Positions 16,797 to 25,099 are shown, counted from the first letter of the stretch. The stretch is DNA of 64,000 bases from Algoriphagus formosus (GCF_002807035.1 NZ_NIUC01000001.1:1-64000), one strand, 5' to 3'. The notes: generated by a model not told the origin, from the sequence alone. Program-made: numbers and translations.

Positions 16797-16972
16797 TCAC
16801 ACCTCCATCCCATTAAAAGGGTTAAACCGTCTATTTCCTACGCCTATGGCCGCGGCCCGACGGAGGTTTTTTTCACCATACTTAATATTTAGTTTTTAGA
16901 GGGCCTGATACAGATTGATCTGCTCTTGGCTGTCTTCGAAGAGTTTGTGATTTCTGGTAAAAATTTCAAAAA
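16797..16972 (-). pseudogene. Decayed copy of the dinB 3' end
   Basis: This stretch aligns with the last ~180 bp of the intact dinB gene at 17610-17790. A 32-bp block is identical (16912-16943 with 17725-17756) and the stop-proximal segment CCTCCATCCCATTAAA also matches. Between them there are many substitutions and an inserted A near 16817 that breaks the reading frame. It is not translated as DinB. It lies on the far side of a two-gene cassette from dinB, so it looks like a displaced old 3' end. The similarity may run a few bases into the end of the DUF2442 gene. Confidence 0.8.
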
Positions 16973-17221
16973 CTAGGCTAATTCTACTTTTTCACCTTCT
17001 AGTTCTTTCAGAAAATTTGGGCAAAAGTCATAACCATTTTCCCAAGCTATTCCACCTCCCGGCTCGATAAAAACTTTTTTAAATTTGCTAGGATCCAAGA
17101 GTTCAGCGGTAAAACCCTTGCCTAGGAAAGGTCGAAGATTAACTATTTTCACTTCATCATCTTTGAAACGTAACCAAACTCGATAATCCTTCAATGCTTT
17201 TATTTCGACTACTTCGTTCAT
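16973..17221 (-). CDS. DUF2442-family protein
   Basis: 82 residues matching the small DUF2442 fold: an N-terminal strand pair V-W-L-R-F-K-D-D-E-V followed by V-N-L-R-P-F-L and a C-terminal G-I-A-W-E-N-G-Y-D block. Such proteins often lie next to DUF4160 proteins, and the pair has been considered toxin-antitoxin-like, although function is not established. Only 4 bp separate it from the upstream DUF4160 gene. Its last codons lie at the edge of the dinB remnant. Confidence 0.85.
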   Translation of the reverse strand: MNEVVEIKALKDYRVWLRFKDDEVKIVNLRPFLGKGFTAELLDPSKFKKVFIEPGGGIAWENGYDFCPNFLKELEGEKVELA

Positions 17222-17225
17222 ATTC

Positions 17226-17486
17226 CTATTTTAAAGGTTCGATTTTATCCATTTGACTAGGGATTTGAGCTTTATCCCAGTTTTCTAATAATTTTTCTCT
17301 ATGCATAGATGCCCATTCCAAGACTAAAACGTGTGCACGATTAGGAAGATTCCCCGCTAGCATTTCCAACGTTTTGATATCATATTCCGCTTTCATTCCC
17401 TGATATTCTGCATGGAAATGTGGTGGATTGTGATCTTGAAAGTACATCCGAATGATAATTCCGTAAAATCTAGAAATCTCTGGCAT
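17226..17486 (-). CDS. DUF4160-family protein
   Basis: 86 residues with the DUF4160 signature F-Y-G-I-I-I-R-M-Y followed by the H-N-P-P-H-F-H-A-E-Y block and a C-terminal helix W-A-S-M-H-R-E-K-L. The His-rich P-P-H-F-H motif could bind metal. It is first in a two-gene minus-strand cassette with DUF2442. The cassette is bracketed by the dinB 3' end on one side and its decayed copy on the other, which suggests recent acquisition. Confidence 0.88.
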   Translation of the reverse strand: MPEISRFYGIIIRMYFQDHNPPHFHAEYQGMKAEYDIKTLEMLAGNLPNRAHVLVLEWASMHREKLLENWDKAQIPSQMDKIEPLK

Positions 17487-17609
17487 TTCATTTAAAGATA
17501 CAGAAATGAGTCGGGAAGTCTTGCGATGATTCTGAATATGACTTCAATTTTAAGTTGAAATTTGATGATTTTGCCTTTTCAAGCTTCTCAATTTAAACTT
17601 TTTACTTTT

Positions 17610-18800
17610 TTACACCTCCATCCCATTAAAGGGATTAAACCGCCGTCTTCCTACACTCATCGCTACAGCCCGGCAGACGGTTTTGTCTCCATACTTGACA
17701 TTGAGTCGGTCTAGAGCTTGGTAGAGATTGATCTGCTCTTGGCTGTCTTCGAAGAGCTTGATTTGATAATTGCCATAGACCAGGCTACTGAAGCGCACCC
17801 CGATCAGTCGGATGAGTAGTCGGCGACTGTAGAGTTTGCGGAAAAGCTCCTTCACCACAGGCAGGATGCTATGGTCTGCCGAAGTGTAGGGAATCCGCTG
17901 CTGCATGCTGTGCGTCTCGAAGTCTGAATAGCGGATCTTCACACTCACACAGGCGGTGAGTTGGCCCTTCTGACGAAGCTTGGAGGCGAGTTGCTCGGTC
18001 ATGGCCACTAGGGTTGCTTCGAGCATTTTGACATCGATTGTGTCTTCTTCGAAGGTGTTTTCGGAGGAAACCGACTTGGCTTCGGAGTAGGGGACCACCG
18101 GATTGCGGTCGATACCATTCGCTTTTTCCCAGATGATCTTTCCATTTTTTCCAAAAGTTGCTTCCAGAAGTTGGGAAGGCATCTGCTGCAGGGTATGGAC
18201 CTTTTTGACGCCCATGTTGTAGAGTGTTTGGGAGGTTTTTTCGCCGATCATCGGGATTTTACGCACGGAGAGTGGGGCGAGAAATGGCTTTTCCTGCCCG
18301 TTGGGCACCTGTTTTTCATTATTGGGTTTGGCCTCGCCGGTAGCGACTTTGGAGACGGTTTTGTTTTCCGACAGTCCCATGGAAATGTTCAGTCCGCTCT
18401 CTCGGATGATGCGCTGCCGGAGTTCGTGAGCGAGTTTGAAGCAACCGAAAAACCGATCCATCCCCGTTAGGTCGATGTAAAACTCATCGATGGATGACTT
18501 TTCAAAAAGCGGTACCGACTCTTGGATGATTCCGGTGACTTCATGTGATTTTTGGCTGTATTTCTCAAAATCCCCCTTGACGATGATGGCCTCGGGGCAG
18601 AGTTGCCTTGCTGTCCGCATAGGCATGGCCGAGTGCACCCCAAACTTCCTTGCCTCATAGCTGCAGGAGGCGACCACTCCCCGGTCACTTGAGCCTCCGA
18701 TCAGTATGGGTTTTCCATTGAGCCTGCTGTCAAAAAGCCGCTCCACCGACACGAAAAATGTATCCAAATCCATATGCGCAATACTTCGCTTCCCCTCCAT
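17610..18800 (-). CDS. dinB: DNA polymerase IV (Y-family)
   Basis: 396 residues, complete. Y-family motifs are present: the N-terminal H-M-D-L-D-T-F-F-V-S-V-E metal site, A-R-K-F-G-V-H-S-A-M-P near 50, the S-S-I-D-E-F-Y-I-D-L-T catalytic block and the little-finger domain after about 240. It does error-prone translesion synthesis. A second Met at residue 10 (18773) is a possible alternative start. It is divergent, across the repeat region, from an S24 LexA-like regulator. The C-terminus (R-R-R-F-N-P-F-N-G-M-E-V) lacks an obvious beta-clamp motif, and its 3' end is duplicated downstream. Confidence 0.96.
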   Translation of the reverse strand: MEGKRSIAHMDLDTFFVSVERLFDSRLNGKPILIGGSSDRGVVASCSYEARKFGVHSAMPMRTARQLCPEAIIVKGDFEKYSQKSHEVTGIIQESVPLFEKSSIDEFYIDLTGMDRFFGCFKLAHELRQRIIRESGLNISMGLSENKTVSKVATGEAKPNNEKQVPNGQEKPFLAPLSVRKIPMIGEKTSQTLYNMGVKKVHTLQQMPSQLLEATFGKNGKIIWEKANGIDRNPVVPYSEAKSVSSENTFEEDTIDVKMLEATLVAMTEQLASKLRQKGQLTACVSVKIRYSDFETHSMQQRIPYTSADHSILPVVKELFRKLYSRRLLIRLIGVRFSSLVYGNYQIKLFEDSQEQINLYQALDRLNVKYGDKTVCRAVAMSVGRRRFNPFNGMEV

Positions 18801-18906
18801 GACTTTTTGTTAATATTGTTGACATTTTAATGTTTATAATTTAATCATTTTTGTTAGATTTGGGGAAGGGGATTAGAGAAAGTGTCGGGAGTTGTCAATC
18901 AATGAA
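18801..18906. other. AT-rich dinB upstream region
   Basis: About 105 bp upstream of dinB holds an imperfect GTTAATATTGTTGAC-type palindrome close to the dinB start (about 18810-18825). It could bind the neighbouring S24 regulator, but I found no second copy to support this. Confidence 0.25.
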
Positions 18907-19174
18907 AGATATACCTTCGGTAAGATATGCTTCACTTCGTTCAGCGAGATAGGGAATCTGCCCGCAGGGCTATCTTCAAAAATATCTGCGTAGCTATCTT
19001 AAGATTAAAAGATAGGCTGCGCCAGATATACCTTCGGTAAGATATGCTTCACTTCGTTCAGCGAGATAGGGAATCTGCCTGCAGGGCTATCTTCAAAAAT
19101 ATCTGCGTAGCTATCTTGAAATAAAAAGATATGGCTTCACCAAGATATGCTTCAATCAGTTCAGCGAGATAGGT
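18907..19174. repeat. Two tandem 117-bp repeats plus the left part of a third
   Basis: Unit 1 is 18907-19023 and unit 2 is 19024-19140; they differ at only a few positions. A third unit begins at about 19142 and breaks off after GCGAGATAGG near 19174. Each unit is built from small hairpins with AGATA/TATCT ends, for example CTATCTT...AAGATAG around 18993-19014 and TACC-TTC-GGTA near 18913. There is no coding sequence in them. The missing right part of unit 3 lies beyond the four-helix-bundle gene at 19595-19646. Confidence 0.92.
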
Positions 19175-19190
19175 TAAAATAGAATCAATC

Positions 19191-19589
19191 ATGAGTGAAA
19201 AATCAAAATACATCCCTCTTAAAGAGCTTGATATCTACATTTTATCAAGGCAGCTTTCTGCATTCGCTTGGAGTATTTTCCAAAGGTTAGATTTTCAATC
19301 AAGGAAAATATGGGGAGATCAAATGATAAGTTCTATGGATTCAATAGGAGCTAATATAGCAGAAGGATATGCTAGGTTTCACTTTCTCGAAAGGATTAGA
19401 TTCTACTACATCTCAAGAGCTTCTTTATCAGAAAGTGTTGATCACTGGATAGATCTTGGTTTTGAGCGAAAAATTGTATCAAGTGATGAATACAAAGAAA
19501 TCAAAATTATTTCCAAGAGCCTTCAGATTAAGCTGAACCATCAAATTAAAATTGCCTATAACGCAAAAGACAAAAACTCATCAAAATGA
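19191..19589 (+). CDS. Four-helix-bundle protein (23S rRNA intervening-sequence protein family)
   Basis: 132 residues, all helical. The blocks L-S-A-F-A-W-S-I-F-Q-R, Q-M-I-S-S-M-D-S-I-G-A-N-I-A-E-G-Y-A-R and F-Y-Y-I-S-R-A-S-L-S-E-S are typical of the S23/IVP four-helix-bundle family. Relatives are encoded inside 23S rRNA intervening sequences or serve as the Avd accessory protein of diversity-generating retroelements. No reverse transcriptase is nearby. The gene sits exactly inside a split copy of the 117-bp repeat, so it behaves like a cargo or driver of that repeat. Its biochemical role is unknown. Confidence 0.88.
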   Translation: MSEKSKYIPLKELDIYILSRQLSAFAWSIFQRLDFQSRKIWGDQMISSMDSIGANIAEGYARFHFLERIRFYYISRASLSESVDHWIDLGFERKIVSSDEYKEIKIISKSLQIKLNHQIKIAYNAKDKNSSK

Positions 19590-19594
19590 AAGAC

Positions 19595-19646
19595 TATCTG
19601 CCCGTAGGGCTATCTTAAAAATTATCTGCGAAGCTATCTTGAAAAT
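19595..19646. repeat. Right part of the split 117-bp repeat
   Basis: The segment beginning ATCTGCCCG and running through GCTATCTTGAAAA matches the right half of the tandem units (18955-19001 and 19072-19118) with several substitutions. With the left fragment ending near 19174 it would rebuild one unit if the ~420 bp containing the four-helix-bundle gene were removed. Confidence 0.85.
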
Positions 19647-19684
19647 AGCTTACCCATTGTTATCTCTTAGAAATTCAGAAAAAC

Positions 19685-20383
19685 ATGCTCCTCAATTTGA
19701 ACCTTAAATTCCTCCGAAAAAACAAAAACCTTACCCAAGAATCTCTTGCCCAGGCTTTGGGGATTTCTAGGTCCAAACTGGCCGGGTACGAACTCACCGT
19801 TACTCCTCCTTTGGAGATTTTGGTGAAAATCGCTGAATACTTCAACGTTTCTCTCGATATTCTGATCAAGGAGGATTTGAGTTCCTATTCCGAATACAAA
19901 CTCCGGGAATTACTGGAAACAGATAAATTTCTTCGTGGGCGAAAACTTCGAATCCTGTCGACAACAGTGGATGCGGAGGGACGCGAACTCATTGAGGTGG
20001 TTTCCCAGCGGGCTAAGGCCAGTTATCTGGCGGGCTTTGCAGATCCTGAGTTTATCTCAGAGCTTCCCCGCTTTTCCCTACCTTTTCTTCCCATGGACAA
20101 AAAGCACCGGGTCTTTCAGGTGGATGGAGATTCTATGCTGCCGATTCCCGATGGAGCCTGGATTGTCTGCGAATACGTAGATGACTGGTTTGGGATCAAA
20201 GACGGGGAACGTTATGTGATTGTGACTGAGCAGGATGGTGTGACCTTTAAAATCGCTTACAATCGTATTCCGTCTGATCAAAAGCTTCTGCTCTGTTCCT
20301 CCAATCCCATCTATCCACCCTTCGATGTAGAGATAGAGCAAGTTCGGGAGGTGTGGCGATATCGATTGGTCATGAGTGAGTGA
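19685..20383 (+). CDS. XRE-S24 (LexA/CI-like) self-cleaving regulator
   Basis: 232 residues. The N-terminal XRE helix-turn-helix (about 5-62: N-L-T-Q-E-S-L-A-Q-A-L-G-I-S-R-S-K-L-A-G-Y-E) is followed by a linker and an S24 peptidase domain. The catalytic Ser is Ser150 in V-D-G-D-S-M-L-P and the Lys is Lys189 in T-F-K-I-A-Y, a LexA-like spacing. A possible cleavage site is Ala116-Gly117 (Y-L-A-G-F-A-D). Such proteins can act as damage-responsive repressors. The divergent dinB gene is an obvious candidate target, which is inference. Confidence 0.92.
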   Translation: MLLNLNLKFLRKNKNLTQESLAQALGISRSKLAGYELTVTPPLEILVKIAEYFNVSLDILIKEDLSSYSEYKLRELLETDKFLRGRKLRILSTTVDAEGRELIEVVSQRAKASYLAGFADPEFISELPRFSLPFLPMDKKHRVFQVDGDSMLPIPDGAWIVCEYVDDWFGIKDGERYVIVTEQDGVTFKIAYNRIPSDQKLLLCSSNPIYPPFDVEIEQVREVWRYRLVMSE

Positions 20384-20481
20384 TTTTTTGAAGAGGAATC
20401 AATTCATTTCCACCATTGGTTCATGGCTTTTACGAGGGCATGTGTATCTTCAAGACTCAATAAACCTAAAAACCTGCCTTC

Positions 20482-23139
20482 ATGAATTTTAGTCGTTTTT
20501 CAGGATGTTTGGTCCTGCTTGGATTGCTTTGGAATTGCTCCCCAAAAGATGTTGACCCTTTTGCTACCGTCAAACCTGACGAGACTCGCTTTACTAAAGT
20601 GACTTTGGTCGAAAAGCTCAACGAACCGATGGAGCTTGAAGTCCTGGACAACGGAGATGTGCTTTTCATCGAGCGGGCTGGTTTGCTGAAATTATACGAA
20701 GCTGCCACTGGGGAGACTACTGTAGTGGGTGAACTCGACGTGTATATCGAAGGAGAAGATGGGCTTTTGGGTTTGGCCAAGGATCCTAACTTCAATCAAA
20801 ATCATTGGATTTATTTGTATTACGCTCCCAATAATTACAGTCCTGATGTCAACCGGCTTTCCCGATTTGATTTTGTCGAAAATCGGCTTGACCTAAGTTC
20901 CGAAAAAATAATGCTTGAAATCCCTGTCTTTCGGGGATGCTGTCACTCCGGAGGTTCCATTGAGTTTGATGCCAATGGACTGCTTTTCTTGTCTACCGGT
21001 GACGATACGACCCCTTTTGAGTCAGATAATTACAATCCAATCGATGAGCGTCAAGACAGACCTGCAAATGTAGATGCCCAAAAAACCTCAGGAAATACTA
21101 ATGATCTTCGAGGAGCCATTATCCGAATCAAGCCTGAAGCGGATGGAACTTACAGTATTCCTGAAGGCAATCTTTTCCCTCCTGGTACACCCAATACCCG
21201 ACCGGAAATCTATGTGATGGGTAATCGGAATCCCTATCGGATTTCTGTCGATCAGCATACTGGAAATCTTTTCTGGGGTGAAGTGGGACCGGATGCATCC
21301 GTGGATTCGGCTCGTCGTGGTCCAAAAGGTCATGATGAAATCAACTTAGCTACAAAGGCTGGATTTTACGGTTGGCCGTATTTTGTAGGAAATAATAAGC
21401 CTTACTGGAAATACGATTTCGAAACTCAGGAAAGTCTTTTTGAATTCGACCCGGCTGCTCCTGTCAATACCAGTCCGAATACTACCGGCATAGAACAATT
21501 ACCTCCTGCTCAGCCAGCTTTGATTTGGTATCCTTACGATGAATCCGAGGAGTTTCCCATGCTCGCCACAGGCGGTAGAAATGCCATGGCAGGCCCTGTC
21601 TATCATCGGGAGGATTATGAAAACTCAGCCGTTCGATTCCCGGGCTATTATAATGACAAGCTTTTTATCTATGACTGGATGCGAAATTGGATTTTCACTG
21701 TTTCGCTGACCGAGAATTTCGAATACGATACCATGGAGCGCTTTATGCCCTCAACCGTTTTTGACAAGCCAGTGGATATGCAGTTTGCCAAAGATGGTTC
21801 GCTTTATGTGTTGGAATATGGAACTTACTGGCGAGCTCAGAACGATGATTCGGGTTTGTACCGCATTGAGTTTGCTCCAGGGAATCGTGAGCCCGTAGCC
21901 AAAGCCAAGGCGAATCAACAAACGGGTGCAGCCCCTCTTGAGGTAAATTTCTCTGCTGAAGGATCGATGGATTTTGACCCAGAGGATCAGCTGACCTATT
22001 TTTGGGATTTTGGGGATGGTAGCTCGGCTGGTACTACTCCAAACCCTTCCCACACTTTCGAAAAGCCGGGAATTTACCCGGTGACATTAACGGTCACTGA
22101 TATGGAGGGAGAAAAAGCTTCCACCAAGCTTGAGATCCAGGTAGGAAATGAACGCCCTCAGGTATTTATCGAATGGGCAGGAAATACAAGTTTTTACTTT
22201 GAAGGGCAGCCTGTGGACTATTCAGTGCAAGTTGTAGATCGGGAAGATGGTGAAATAGACTCCGAAGCGATTGATTTTTCTATTGATTACATCTCGGGGG
22301 GCTTTGATCTGATTCAGGCTGGCCATCAAGAGGAGCAGGTTTCTGTGGGTGAAAATTTCATCACGCAGGCAGGTTGCAAAGCTTGTCATGCCATAGCTAA
22401 TGAGTCGGTTGGGCCGACCTATCAGGAAGTTTCTGCCAAATACAAAGGTCAATCCGATGCCAAAGAATACCTTATCGACAAGATCCGAAATGGCGGTGGG
22501 GGCGTTTGGGGAGGCGAGCGCATCATGCCTGGGCATACTCACTTACCGGAAGAGCAAGTAGGGCAGATGGTCGATTTTATCTTGGCTTTGGAAGATCCTG
22601 ATTATGGAAAAGTCAACTGGCCTCTAGAGGGAGAGTTTTCCCCGAAGCAATCTGATAATCCGGAAGGATACTATTTGGTGCAGGCAAGCTATACGGACCA
22701 AGGTGCCAACGAGATTGCACCGCTTCGTGGAAATGTTCAATTGATTCTCCGTCACCCGGATGTGAAAGCGGTCACAGCAGATCAGTTTGAAAACACAGCA
22801 AAAGCCAATGCAAATGGGCTGAATTTTGTGCGATTTACCCAGCGAAATTCCTGGATTGCATTTGACCAAATTGACTTAAGGGGAATTAGGCAAGTGGAGA
22901 TTCTTGTAAATCCTGCTGGGATAGAAGGCCGGTTAGAAATTCGACTTGGTTCTCCGACGGGCCCAAGGATTGGTATTTCTGAAATCCTACTTCAAGGTGA
23001 TCGAAGGGGCTATTTTACTGAGGTCATTCCACTGAAGAAAACCGATGAAACGGCGGATCTTTATTTTGTTCTTAAGACAGATTCAGGCATATCAATTTGG
23101 AATACCTTTAATCTGGATCGGATTCAATTTCTAAAATGA
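20482..23139 (+). CDS. Lipoprotein: sugar dehydrogenase propeller, PKD domain, cytochrome c and CBM-like domain
   Basis: 885 residues with lipobox L-L-W-N-C (Cys19). Residues about 40-465 form a glucose/sorbosone dehydrogenase-type propeller (E-G-L... D-G-L-L-G-L-A-K-D-P, G-N-R-N-P-Y-R-I, W-G-E-V-G-P-D-A). A PKD domain (about 470-556; F-W-D-F-G-D-G) follows. A class I cytochrome c has haem motif C-K-A-C-H at 632-636 with a downstream M-P-G-H as likely Met ligand. The C-terminal 150 residues look like a family 6-type carbohydrate-binding module. It likely oxidises a sugar with a quinone cofactor in the periplasm and passes electrons to its own haem. It stands alone, with a terminator after it. 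Confidence 0.88.
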   Translation: MNFSRFSGCLVLLGLLWNCSPKDVDPFATVKPDETRFTKVTLVEKLNEPMELEVLDNGDVLFIERAGLLKLYEAATGETTVVGELDVYIEGEDGLLGLAKDPNFNQNHWIYLYYAPNNYSPDVNRLSRFDFVENRLDLSSEKIMLEIPVFRGCCHSGGSIEFDANGLLFLSTGDDTTPFESDNYNPIDERQDRPANVDAQKTSGNTNDLRGAIIRIKPEADGTYSIPEGNLFPPGTPNTRPEIYVMGNRNPYRISVDQHTGNLFWGEVGPDASVDSARRGPKGHDEINLATKAGFYGWPYFVGNNKPYWKYDFETQESLFEFDPAAPVNTSPNTTGIEQLPPAQPALIWYPYDESEEFPMLATGGRNAMAGPVYHREDYENSAVRFPGYYNDKLFIYDWMRNWIFTVSLTENFEYDTMERFMPSTVFDKPVDMQFAKDGSLYVLEYGTYWRAQNDDSGLYRIEFAPGNREPVAKAKANQQTGAAPLEVNFSAEGSMDFDPEDQLTYFWDFGDGSSAGTTPNPSHTFEKPGIYPVTLTVTDMEGEKASTKLEIQVGNERPQVFIEWAGNTSFYFEGQPVDYSVQVVDREDGEIDSEAIDFSIDYISGGFDLIQAGHQEEQVSVGENFITQAGCKACHAIANESVGPTYQEVSAKYKGQSDAKEYLIDKIRNGGGGVWGGERIMPGHTHLPEEQVGQMVDFILALEDPDYGKVNWPLEGEFSPKQSDNPEGYYLVQASYTDQGANEIAPLRGNVQLILRHPDVKAVTADQFENTAKANANGLNFVRFTQRNSWIAFDQIDLRGIRQVEILVNPAGIEGRLEIRLGSPTGPRIGISEILLQGDRRGYFTEVIPLKKTDETADLYFVLKTDSGISIWNTFNLDRIQFLK

Positions 23140-23204
23140 ATAAATGAGGCATTCTGAAAAGACATGTAAAATATGCATGACATCAGAAAGCAGAAATAAA
23201 TACC

Positions 23205-23235
23205 AAAAAAGGGAACTTTCGGGTTCCCTTTTTTA
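23205..23235 (+). terminator. Rho-independent terminator
   Basis: A perfect stem AAAAAGGGAAC/GTTCCCTTTTT with a short loop TTTCGG ends in a T run, about 65 bp after the dehydrogenase-cytochrome stop and just before the methyltransferase gene. The A-rich left arm makes it potentially bidirectional. Confidence 0.9.
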
Positions 23236-23262
23236 TTTCCATTTCTAATCAATCAAGAGATC

Positions 23263-23871
23263 ATGAAAGAGTTTTGGGATGAGCGATATGCCGCTGATGA
23301 ATACGTTTACGGGAAAGAAGCTAATCTATTTTTACAATCGAAATTAGTCGGGATAGAGCCAGGTAAGGCACTTTTTCCAGCAGAGGGAGAAGGAAGAAAT
23401 GCGGTCTTTGCAGCAACTCTTGGCTGGGATGTGACGGCTTTTGACATCAGCTCATCCGCTAAAATTAAAGCAGATAAACTGGCTCAGGAAAAAGGAGTTT
23501 CCATTGATTACCGAGTCGGTTTCCTTGATCAACAAGGCTTCGAGGAGAATTCTTTTGATCTGATTGTTTTGATTTTTGCACATTTCCCAGCCTCTCTTCG
23601 TCCAACTATTCATCAATCATTGAAAAAACTCCTGAAACCCGGAGGGCAAATCATCCTCGAGGCTTTTTCCAAAGAACATTTGGAGTACAATTCCAAAAAT
23701 CCGAAAGCAGGAGGTCCCAAAGATGTCAGTATGTTATTTTCAAAAGAAGAGTTGGAAGAGGATTTTGGGGATATGGAGTGGTTGTTTTTTGAAAAGAAGG
23801 TGCTTGAGATCAAGGAAGGAGAGTTTCATGATGGTTTGTCATCGGTGATTCGTTTAGTCGCAAAGCGATAG
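23263..23871 (+). CDS. Class I SAM-dependent methyltransferase (TehB-like)
   Basis: 202 residues. The short N-terminal W-D-E-R-Y-A-A-D-E-Y-V-Y-G block is common in TehB/thiopurine-type methyltransferases. Motif I is present as F-P-A-E-G-E-G-R-N-A-V-F-A (about 38-50, with A-E-G-E-G in place of the usual D-x-G-x-G). Motif II is V-T-A-F-D-I-S and motif IV F-D-L-I-V-L-I-F. The substrate is unknown: candidates are small metalloid or thiol compounds. It acts in the cytoplasm as a single gene. Confidence 0.87.
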   Translation: MKEFWDERYAADEYVYGKEANLFLQSKLVGIEPGKALFPAEGEGRNAVFAATLGWDVTAFDISSSAKIKADKLAQEKGVSIDYRVGFLDQQGFEENSFDLIVLIFAHFPASLRPTIHQSLKKLLKPGGQIILEAFSKEHLEYNSKNPKAGGPKDVSMLFSKEELEEDFGDMEWLFFEKKVLEIKEGEFHDGLSSVIRLVAKR

Positions 23872-23936
23872 TTTTCAAGGCTTTTCTTGATTTTTTAAAC
23901 TAATTATCTAAATTGAAAAGAATTTTTTTTGATGCT

Positions 23937-24299
23937 ATGGAAAAGAAAACATGTCTTAATTGTGGAGCCCCTATTCAGGGTAGGGCCGATAAGAAGTTCT
24001 GCGACGATCAGTGTAGAAATAATTACAACTACAAACAGTACGCAGACAATAGCAATTTTATGCGTCGGATAAACCACCGACTAAAGAAAAACCGAAACAT
24101 TCTCGAGTCTTTGATTCCTTCCGGAGAGGATATGTACAAAGCTCCAAAGGATAGATTGATGCGTGAAGGATTCGATTTTGTCTATTTCACTCATACCTAT
24201 GAAACCAAAAAGGGATCGGTCTATCACTTTTGCTATGATTATGGATACCTAGCCCTGGAAGGGGATTGGTATTTGATTGTGAGGCGAAAGGAAAGTTAG
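23937..24299 (+). CDS. Small zinc-ribbon protein, unknown function
   Basis: 120 residues from ATG 23937; the TTG at 23913 would add eight residues. The N-terminal C-L-N-C (about 6-9) and a second pair C-D-D-Q-C (about 23-27) form a treble-clef or zinc ribbon with the K-K-F-C-D-D-Q-C-R-N-N-Y-N-Y block of DUF2116-like proteins. The C-terminal half is a basic, aromatic domain (Y-H-F-C-Y-D-Y-G-Y). It may bind nucleic acid or protein. Its stop overlaps the convergent hydrolase stop by 4 bp. Confidence 0.8.
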   Translation: MEKKTCLNCGAPIQGRADKKFCDDQCRNNYNYKQYADNSNFMRRINHRLKKNRNILESLIPSGEDMYKAPKDRLMREGFDFVYFTHTYETKKGSVYHFCYDYGYLALEGDWYLIVRRKES

Positions 24300-25099
24300 T
24301 TTTTGGTCTTCTTCAAAAAATCCACCGTAGCTTCAATGAGTCTTCCGTGTCCGACTGGCAAACTATGCTGTCTTAAATGAGGTACTTTAGATGAAAATCG
24401 GGCTAGGTTCTGCTCCGTAACCATCCGATCGTATTCTCCAATGAAAAGGTCAACAGGGGTTTTATTCTTTCGGAGTTGGCGAATGATTTTTCCCAAATGC
24501 AATTGAATGCCACCGAAGACCCTCCAAGTGAAATAGACTTGGGCCCGTTTGGATCGAGTTTCCATCTGGGTCTGTACAAATTTGACAATGCTGCTTTCGA
24601 GCAAACCCGCTGAATTTAATCCATTCATAAATCCAAAGAAAAGCTTTGGCTTGAATACAACTCCTTTGAAAACTCCGTGAAAGGATCCCGGATAGCTACT
24701 GATGCTATACCAAAGACCGGTTTTAATCCCGTCCGGAGCGAGTAGGGTAAGACTTTTGACCTTTTTATCAAAAAGCTCATAAGTCAACAAGGCGAATTTC
24801 CCACCCATGCTATATCCAATCAGGTGAAATTCATGAAAGCCCTCCTTCTTCATCAAATGCTCAATAAAGATCTTCCAAGTGTTTTTGGTCAAAGGTGTCG
24901 CAGAATCAAACCAATGGCTTTTGCCATGATAAAAAATATCAACCAGGATATACTTTGACCCATTTTGGCGTAGCTCTAAAAATTTAGCCATATCCTCTTG
25001 GGTTTGTCCAAATCCATGAAATAGGATAAAAGTTTTGTCGCCTTCTCCATGGGTGAGGTAGGAGAGCTTTCCAAGTTTGGTTTCGATAGATCGAGTCAT
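24296..25099 (-). CDS. Alpha/beta hydrolase
   Basis: 267 residues. The oxyanion block is L-F-H-G-F-G-Q, the nucleophile elbow G-Y-S-M-G-G has Ser97, the acid is probably in F-I-G-E-Y-D-R-M-V, and the base His is in V-G-H-G-R-L-I-E. There is no signal peptide. The substrate is not predictable from sequence. It lies convergent to the zinc-ribbon gene and divergent from the tetR operon, with a 218-bp AT-rich promoter region between. Confidence 0.88.
   Translation of the reverse strand: MTRSIETKLGKLSYLTHGEGDKTFILFHGFGQTQEDMAKFLELRQNGSKYILVDIFYHGKSHWFDSATPLTKNTWKIFIEHLMKKEGFHEFHLIGYSMGGKFALLTYELFDKKVKSLTLLAPDGIKTGLWYSISSYPGSFHGVFKGVVFKPKLFFGFMNGLNSAGLLESSIVKFVQTQMETRSKRAQVYFTWRVFGGIQLHLGKIIRQLRKNKTPVDLFIGEYDRMVTEQNLARFSSKVPHLRQHSLPVGHGRLIEATVDFLKKTKN

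Noticed and set aside
16797..16980. Possible frameshift inside dinB
   Set aside because: The intact dinB (17610-18800) has all motifs and its own stop; the broken sequence is a second copy beyond other genes.
16973..17486. Proven toxin-antitoxin pair
   Set aside because: DUF4160/DUF2442 association is suggestive, but no toxin active site or antitoxin DNA-binding domain is visible, so it is listed only as a paired cassette.
18907..19174. Possible CRISPR array
   Set aside because: The repeats are 117 bp, directly adjacent with no unique spacers, and no cas genes are near.
19191..19589. Diversity-generating retroelement (Avd-like protein)
   Set aside because: No reverse transcriptase or template/variable repeat pair within the window.
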